Shown in pieces: positions 32,204 to 35,577 of a stretch of DNA of 35,577 nucleotides. The stretch's first letter is position 1. Every line of letters starts with the position of its first letter. Source of the DNA: a virus. The stretch spans positions 1 through 35,577 of the IMG/VR virus record IMGVR_UViG_3300030329_000728. One strand, 5' to 3'. Position numbers and translations under genes: made by a program. Below the pieces are notes generated by a model. The model had not been told where the DNA came from and made no database searches. It saw only the letters and a program-made list of their open reading frames with translations.

Positions 32204-32689
32204 TTAATACGTACCAGAAAACTTAGTGCCTTTGATAGCAGCACCTGTTCCACGTGAAACATTCTGACTAGGTGCCTCAACTTCACCACCATGCATAAAC
32301 TCAGCGGCCAAATCTGTATCTATTTTATTTTGAACCGATTCAGGCAACATATTGAAGCCCTTCTTTTCTGAAGGGATCATTCCACCTTCACTAAAAGAGC
32401 GTCTATCTCTAATTCGTTTTTTGTCTTTTTCGATATCTTCAAGACGCTGCAATTGTTCCTGTTCAATCCTTCGATTGAGATCCTTTAACGATTCTACTCG
32501 TCCAGACTCACGAGGAGCCATTGGAATCTCTACTCGTCCAGACTCACGAGGAGCCATTGGAATCTCTACTCGTCCAGACTCACGAGGAGCCTTTGAAATT
32601 TTTACTCGTCCAGACTCACGAGGAGCCTTTGAAATTTTTACTCGTCCAGACTCACGAGGAGCCATTCTAGATTTCTTTTTTCTTGACAT
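32204..32689 (-). CDS. 161-aa protein with N-terminal 12-aa tandem repeats
   Basis: ATG 32689 is chosen: AAGGAG lies 6 bases upstream, while the in-frame GTG one codon earlier does not fit. Residues about 10-66 are five 12-aa units of APRESGRV plus four variable residues. A charged helix follows (RIEQEQLQRLEDIEKDKKRI), then a Gly-rich C-terminus with AEFMHGGEVEAPSQNV and SRGTGAAIKGTKFSGTY. That last motif is common at the ends of small phage proteins near the head genes. Function unknown; the Arg-rich repeat suggests binding of nucleic acid or an acidic partner. Confidence 0.7.
   Translation of the reverse strand: MSRKKKSRMAPRESGRVKISKAPRESGRVKISKAPRESGRVEIPMAPRESGRVEIPMAPRESGRVESLKDLNRRIEQEQLQRLEDIEKDKKRIRDRRSFSEGGMIPSEKKGFNMLPESVQNKIDTDLAAEFMHGGEVEAPSQNVSRGTGAAIKGTKFSGTY
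32496..32669 (-). repeat. 36-bp tandem repeat, five units with inner inverted repeat
   Basis: Units start at 32496, 32532, 32568, 32604 and 32640 (the last is partial). A 24-bp core is identical in all five; the other 12 bp occur in two types, ordered A-A-B-B. Each core holds the inverted repeat CTCGT-N8-ACGAG. Confidence 0.95.
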
Positions 32690-32829
32690 CACTTTCTCCT
32701 TGACTTGCGTTTAGCACCTTTAATTACACCCTTGTTAACAGAGGCATAAAAAACTTTTTCACCCTTCTTAGACCCATATGTTTTCTTCATGGATCGTTTA
32801 ATCTTAGAACCTTTTTTTGTTAATGGCAT
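32689..32829 (-). CDS. 46-aa basic phage protein
   Basis: ATG 32829 lies one base after the stop of the holin gene (TAA-G-ATG), so translation is probably coupled; there is no clear ribosome site. An upstream start at 32892 would overlap the holin gene and is unlikely. The product is MPLTKKGSKIKRSMKKTYGS, KKGEKVFYASVNKGVIKG and a basic end. The KKGEKVFYAS type is a short family I know from phages, of unknown role. Confidence 0.65.
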   Translation of the reverse strand: MPLTKKGSKIKRSMKKTYGSKKGEKVFYASVNKGVIKGAKRKSRRK

Positions 32830-32830
32830 C

Positions 32831-33238
32831 TTATTTCGATATTTTCTTATACTTTTCGAAGGAACGTAAGCCCCCCAATCCGAGCATACCAAGTAACACG
32901 GGCATCATTTCAGATAGATCCAGTGTCGGCAAGTCTACAAGATTACCTGTTTGTGCCAGTATAAAAACAGTGATTGGTTGAATTATGTACGCATAGCACA
33001 TGGCAAATCCGCACGACCATCCAATAAAGGGCCTCCAGCCCGCGACAAAAATATTTCTGTGAGCCGCCTCCTGCTTATTGATTTCCAATTGAGCAATATC
33101 AATTTTGGCGAGGTGCGTTGCGAGTTGCTTTTCTATTTCTCTTTCAGCCGCCGCCCTTTTTTCTTTATCCTCTGGTAAGAACCGACCAATGACATTAGTA
33201 ACTGTAGGTAATATTGAAGGTAAAAGTGCCTGTATCAT
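32831..33238 (-). CDS. Holin-like protein of the GTA 3-TM family
   Basis: 135 aa. A charged amphipathic helix (KEKRAAAEREIEKQLATHLA) is followed by HRNIFVAGWRPFIGWSCGFA, MCYAYIIQPITVFILAQTG and a third hydrophobic segment MPVLLGMLGLGGLRSFEKYK. This is the pattern of the GTA_holin_3TM family, which forms membrane lesions for release of gene-transfer agents and phages. ATG 33238 overlaps the previous stop as ATGA. It should let the lysozyme reach the wall; the lysozyme lies 25 kb downstream in the same direction. Confidence 0.85.
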   Translation of the reverse strand: MIQALLPSILPTVTNVIGRFLPEDKEKRAAAEREIEKQLATHLAKIDIAQLEINKQEAAHRNIFVAGWRPFIGWSCGFAMCYAYIIQPITVFILAQTGNLVDLPTLDLSEMMPVLLGMLGLGGLRSFEKYKKISK

Positions 33239-33441
33239 TCTACATTCCTATATGAGTAACGTGTGCCCTCCAGAGTATTATCAAACTCTCTCTCTTCAAT
33301 TTCTTTGATGCGGCGTTTCAAGACACCTATTGTTGTCCAGAAGTGACCCATACCACTACCTTCTTGTTCTGCTCTCGCTTTTAATGTTTCAATCTCATCT
33401 TTAAGAATACCAATCTTATTCAAATCAACACTTGACATCAT
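33235..33441 (-). CDS. 68-aa coiled-coil protein next to the holin
   Basis: MSSVDLNKIGILKDEIETLK, then RAEQEGSGMGHFWTTIGVLK and RRIKEIEEREFDN. Two helices with heptad pattern flank a Gly/His/Trp link. Two in-frame ATGs are adjacent; the first overlaps the previous stop. No membrane helix is seen. It always seems to travel with 3-TM holins in the marine phages I know, so a holin regulator is possible but not shown. Confidence 0.65.
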   Translation of the reverse strand: MMSSVDLNKIGILKDEIETLKARAEQEGSGMGHFWTTIGVLKRRIKEIEEREFDNTLEGTRYSYRNVE

Positions 33442-33743
33442 TTTCTTGAAGCTCCCATAGCTTGAAATCCGAAGAACGCACTGATGATGCCTGCGCCTGA
33501 AATATAAAATAAATTACTGAGATCAGTCAAAACAGATATACGAGACTCAGGTAATAGAAACATAGCAACTGTAAAAACCAGCATTGATATAGCCGTTCCA
33601 ATGGTTATCCGTTCTTGAGTTTTATACTTTCTGTGAGCATCATGAGCTTGCACGATAGAAAGTTCATGGTCTGATACCGTCCCATCTCCATCAACGTCTA
33701 AATCATTAAATTGTGATTTCTCTTCAAACTTCTTTGGTGCCAT
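33438..33743 (-). CDS. EF-hand protein with two membrane helices
   Basis: 101 aa. Residues about 15-26 (DVDGDGTVSDHE) are a full 12-residue EF-hand loop with Asp at 1, 3 and 5, Gly at 6, Val at 8 and Glu at 12. After a charged helix (AHDAHRKYKTQERITIG) come two hydrophobic stretches, AISMLVFTVAMFLLP and FYISGAGIISAFFGFQAMG, joined by a loop. Ca-binding is predicted from the motif; most likely the loop faces the cytoplasm. The neighbours are a coiled-coil protein and a holin, so a lysis function is plausible. AGGGG lies 7 bases before the ATG. Confidence 0.85.
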   Translation of the reverse strand: MAPKKFEEKSQFNDLDVDGDGTVSDHELSIVQAHDAHRKYKTQERITIGTAISMLVFTVAMFLLPESRISVLTDLSNLFYISGAGIISAFFGFQAMGASRK

Positions 33744-33746
33744 GAT

Positions 33747-35577
33747 TTAACCCCTTTGTCTTTGTGCGTTAATCCTCTCACGGTTTACATCAGCACGAAG
33801 TTGAGCAATGTCTTCTTGACTTTCTATCCTAGCCGCGTCCGAAAGAGCTCGTTGCTGTAGTTTTTGTTGTTCTAACTGAAGATCAAGTTGATCTGCCTGT
33901 GCTTTGCGCTGTGTGTCAGCCGCTTTGATAGCCAATTCTTGCTGTCTAATTTGTACAAGAGGATCTGGTGCCTGCCCTTGTGGTGTGATAGCAGCGGCAA
34001 ACTCTGCAGTAAATTGCGCTTCTAACTCTGCAACACGTCTTTCAAGATCCTCAGGTGTAATAGCCGCCGCCTGATCTAAAGGCATTGACCGTTGCATCTG
34101 TGTCTGTTCTTGTGTTTGTCCAGGTATTGCAAAGCCTTGATCACTATAGACTTGAGCAACAGCAGACTGTTCTACCGCCTGCTGCTGTACTTGTTGTAAT
34201 TCTTGTGTAGCGATAGCTCTGGCTTTCAATGATATATGCTCCTGTATGTGTCCTATTAAAATACCCTGTATAGGGGGAGAGGCCACCACGATGGGCATCT
34301 GTAAAAACACGATGTGTGTTTGAATATGTGCGTCATGATCTTGTCCTTCAAAAGCCTGTAACAGGTTACCAGCCAATGCACGAGCGTTTTCAATAGACGG
34401 GTCTGTTGGAACTGGCTCTTGTGGTGGTGGCAATATCTCATCAATATTCTGCACCTCCAAAGCCTGATACATGCGTTTCATCGCCTGATACATATTGTGC
34501 ATATCTGGAGAGGATTGAGCAAGCTGTAACTGTGTCTGCGCTAATGCAACACGTTGTGCCATCGAGAAGATATTAGGATCACTAACAGGAAGCACATCAA
34601 TTCGGCCATCAAAGTCTTGTTGAAAGATCTGACTTGGTGCGCCAACAGGTTCATACGGATACACCGCATTCTCAGAGAATATTCTTGCTAAAAGTCTAAA
34701 CTCATTTCTTTGTGCATAGTGTAGACGTTTATGTATAGCTGACATTACTTTCATGCCACGTTCAAGCATGGCAACAGTAGTGCCAACAGGTGTTTCTTGA
34801 TTCATATTACTGATCTGTTGATCAGCGATAGAAACAAATCTACGTCCCGCATCAATCAAAGATCCCAGTAACTGAGTAAGTGTAGCTGATGGTTCTTTAA
34901 AAGGCAGTGGTATTAACGAAGCTCTAATATCCCCACCAGGGGCATCTATATCTCTAAACTCACCAGGATTAAGAGGTTCATCATCGTTACGTATTCGAAT
35001 ACCTCTAGCTTTGAACCCTGCCGGTAAGTTGGCAAGTGTGCCAGCATCCATAAGCTGTCTTAGTATTCCTGTGACAGCGCGACCTAATCCACCAATCATG
35101 TGGATTAAACCAAAACCGTAAAAACCTAACCCTGGTAAAAATTTATAATGAACAAAGTATTGCCGCTTTCTTTTTAGCGGGTCACCTTCGTCATAGTTCC
35201 TTGTAATCGACAGAACCTGTCCTGATCCATGGTCTAACGTAACAATGTAAGGCAACTTAATACCTGTCTCTTCGCCATCCGCGCTTCTGTCTTCGAAACC
35301 CTCTATGTCAAGATCTGTATGTATTTCAAGGATTGTGTACTCGTCATCCATATTATTAGGACTGACACCCTCAATCTCAGAGGTCTTCTCTCGAACCATA
35401 TCTTCATATTCGTTACTATCAGGAGATAGGTCTATATCCCTATAAATCCCTGCAACCTGTAACTTACGAATAGAGTTCTCCGACATCCTAAGAACATGTG
35501 TAATGCGACTGCTAGTCGCTAAATCTGTGCAAGAGTATGGGACAACCAAGTCTTGCGCCTGCACAAAACGCGACACA
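33747..35577 (-). CDS. Portal protein, N-terminus beyond the window
   Basis: The frame is open through the right edge; the GTG at 35574-35576 is probably internal, so at least 609 residues are seen and the start is missing. Portal-type stretches are PYIVTLDHGSGQVLSITRNY, FVHYKFLPGLGFYGFGLIHM, the long helix GRAVTGILRQLMDAGTLANL, and STATL-like segment FKEPSATLTQLLGSLIDAGR. The C-terminal about 110 residues are a Gln/Ala/Arg-rich helix (QQELAIKAADTQRKAQADQL), like the P22 portal barrel. The portal forms the 12-fold ring for DNA packaging. It is the first gene of the late block visible here; a terminase gene should lie just upstream. Confidence 0.85.
   Translation of the reverse strand, partial: VSRFVQAQDLVVPYSCTDLATSSRITHVLRMSENSIRKLQVAGIYRDIDLSPDSNEYEDMVREKTSEIEGVSPNNMDDEYTILEIHTDLDIEGFEDRSADGEETGIKLPYIVTLDHGSGQVLSITRNYDEGDPLKRKRQYFVHYKFLPGLGFYGFGLIHMIGGLGRAVTGILRQLMDAGTLANLPAGFKARGIRIRNDDEPLNPGEFRDIDAPGGDIRASLIPLPFKEPSATLTQLLGSLIDAGRRFVSIADQQISNMNQETPVGTTVAMLERGMKVMSAIHKRLHYAQRNEFRLLARIFSENAVYPYEPVGAPSQIFQQDFDGRIDVLPVSDPNIFSMAQRVALAQTQLQLAQSSPDMHNMYQAMKRMYQALEVQNIDEILPPPQEPVPTDPSIENARALAGNLLQAFEGQDHDAHIQTHIVFLQMPIVVASPPIQGILIGHIQEHISLKARAIATQELQQVQQQAVEQSAVAQVYSDQGFAIPGQTQEQTQMQRSMPLDQAAAITPEDLERRVAELEAQFTAEFAAAITPQGQAPDPLVQIRQQELAIKAADTQRKAQADQLDLQLEQQKLQQRALSDAARIESQEDIAQLRADVNRERINAQRQRG

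Noticed and set aside
32496-32669. 36-bp regular repeats resembling a CRISPR array
   Set aside because: The units are directly tandem with no unique spacers, stay in one reading frame (12 aa each) and lie inside a gene with its own ribosome site.
1-35577. tRNA or other structural RNA genes
   Set aside because: I found no cloverleaf-like stretch; nearly all bases lie in supported coding frames and the few gaps are too short or filled by hairpins.

Overview
The window looks like most of the genome of an uncultured, short-tailed (podovirus-like), probably marine double-stranded DNA phage. The base composition is AT-rich by eye. Genes are packed almost end to end, many with ATGA or TAATG stop/start overlaps. 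There is a phage-type family A DNA polymerase, a P22-like portal, an adaptor set and several proteins of the kind ejected with DNA, but no recognisable tail tube, sheath or tape measure. Many small proteins are of types I know from marine phage genomes. I see no integrase, phage RNA polymerase, terminase, tRNA or rRNA gene here. The terminase probably lies beyond the right edge, because both terminal genes are cut by the window. The host cannot be read from the sequence; the GTA-type holin only mildly suggests an alphaproteobacterium.

Layout: (1) Positions 1-1025, minus strand: 5' part of an SNF2-type helicase. (2) 1026-1119: divergent control region with a 29-bp palindrome. (3) 1120-7863, plus strand: replication block, comprising a coiled-coil protein, an SSB-like protein, a primase of the archaeo-eukaryotic (AEP) type, a helix-turn-helix protein, a UvrD-like helicase, a 57-aa protein and DNA polymerase A. 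(4) 7860-35577, minus strand, read right to left: portal; lysis-associated membrane proteins (EF-hand protein and 3-TM holin); small basic and unknown proteins; GroES-like co-chaperonin; scaffold; capsid; a strong terminator; a run of small Lys/Arg-rich proteins; head-tail adaptors; repeat-rich and S74-type fibre proteins; a gp10-like tail protein; large internal-virion-type proteins; and a T4-type lysozyme. The two blocks meet tail to tail at 7860-7863 with overlapping stop codons.

How it fits together: the plus-strand block would supply a host-polymerase-transcribed replisome with two superfamily helicases (SNF2 and UvrD types) and an AEP primase in place of a T7-type primase-helicase. Two of its proteins end in an SSB-type acidic tip (DDSIPF and DDIPF). 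The minus-strand block is a late gene set. The scaffold and GroES-like protein would help build the head. The terminator just after the capsid gene would keep capsid mRNA in excess. The last genes make the ejection proteins and the endolysin.

The features most worth attention are the paired SSB-like tips, the divergent palindrome, Leu at the polymerase 762-equivalent position, a ~31-residue module at both ends of the 1450-aa protein, eight very basic small proteins in the late block, the EF-hand membrane protein beside the holin, and a 36-bp tandem repeat with an internal inverted repeat. No stretch longer than about 125 bases lacks a gene.
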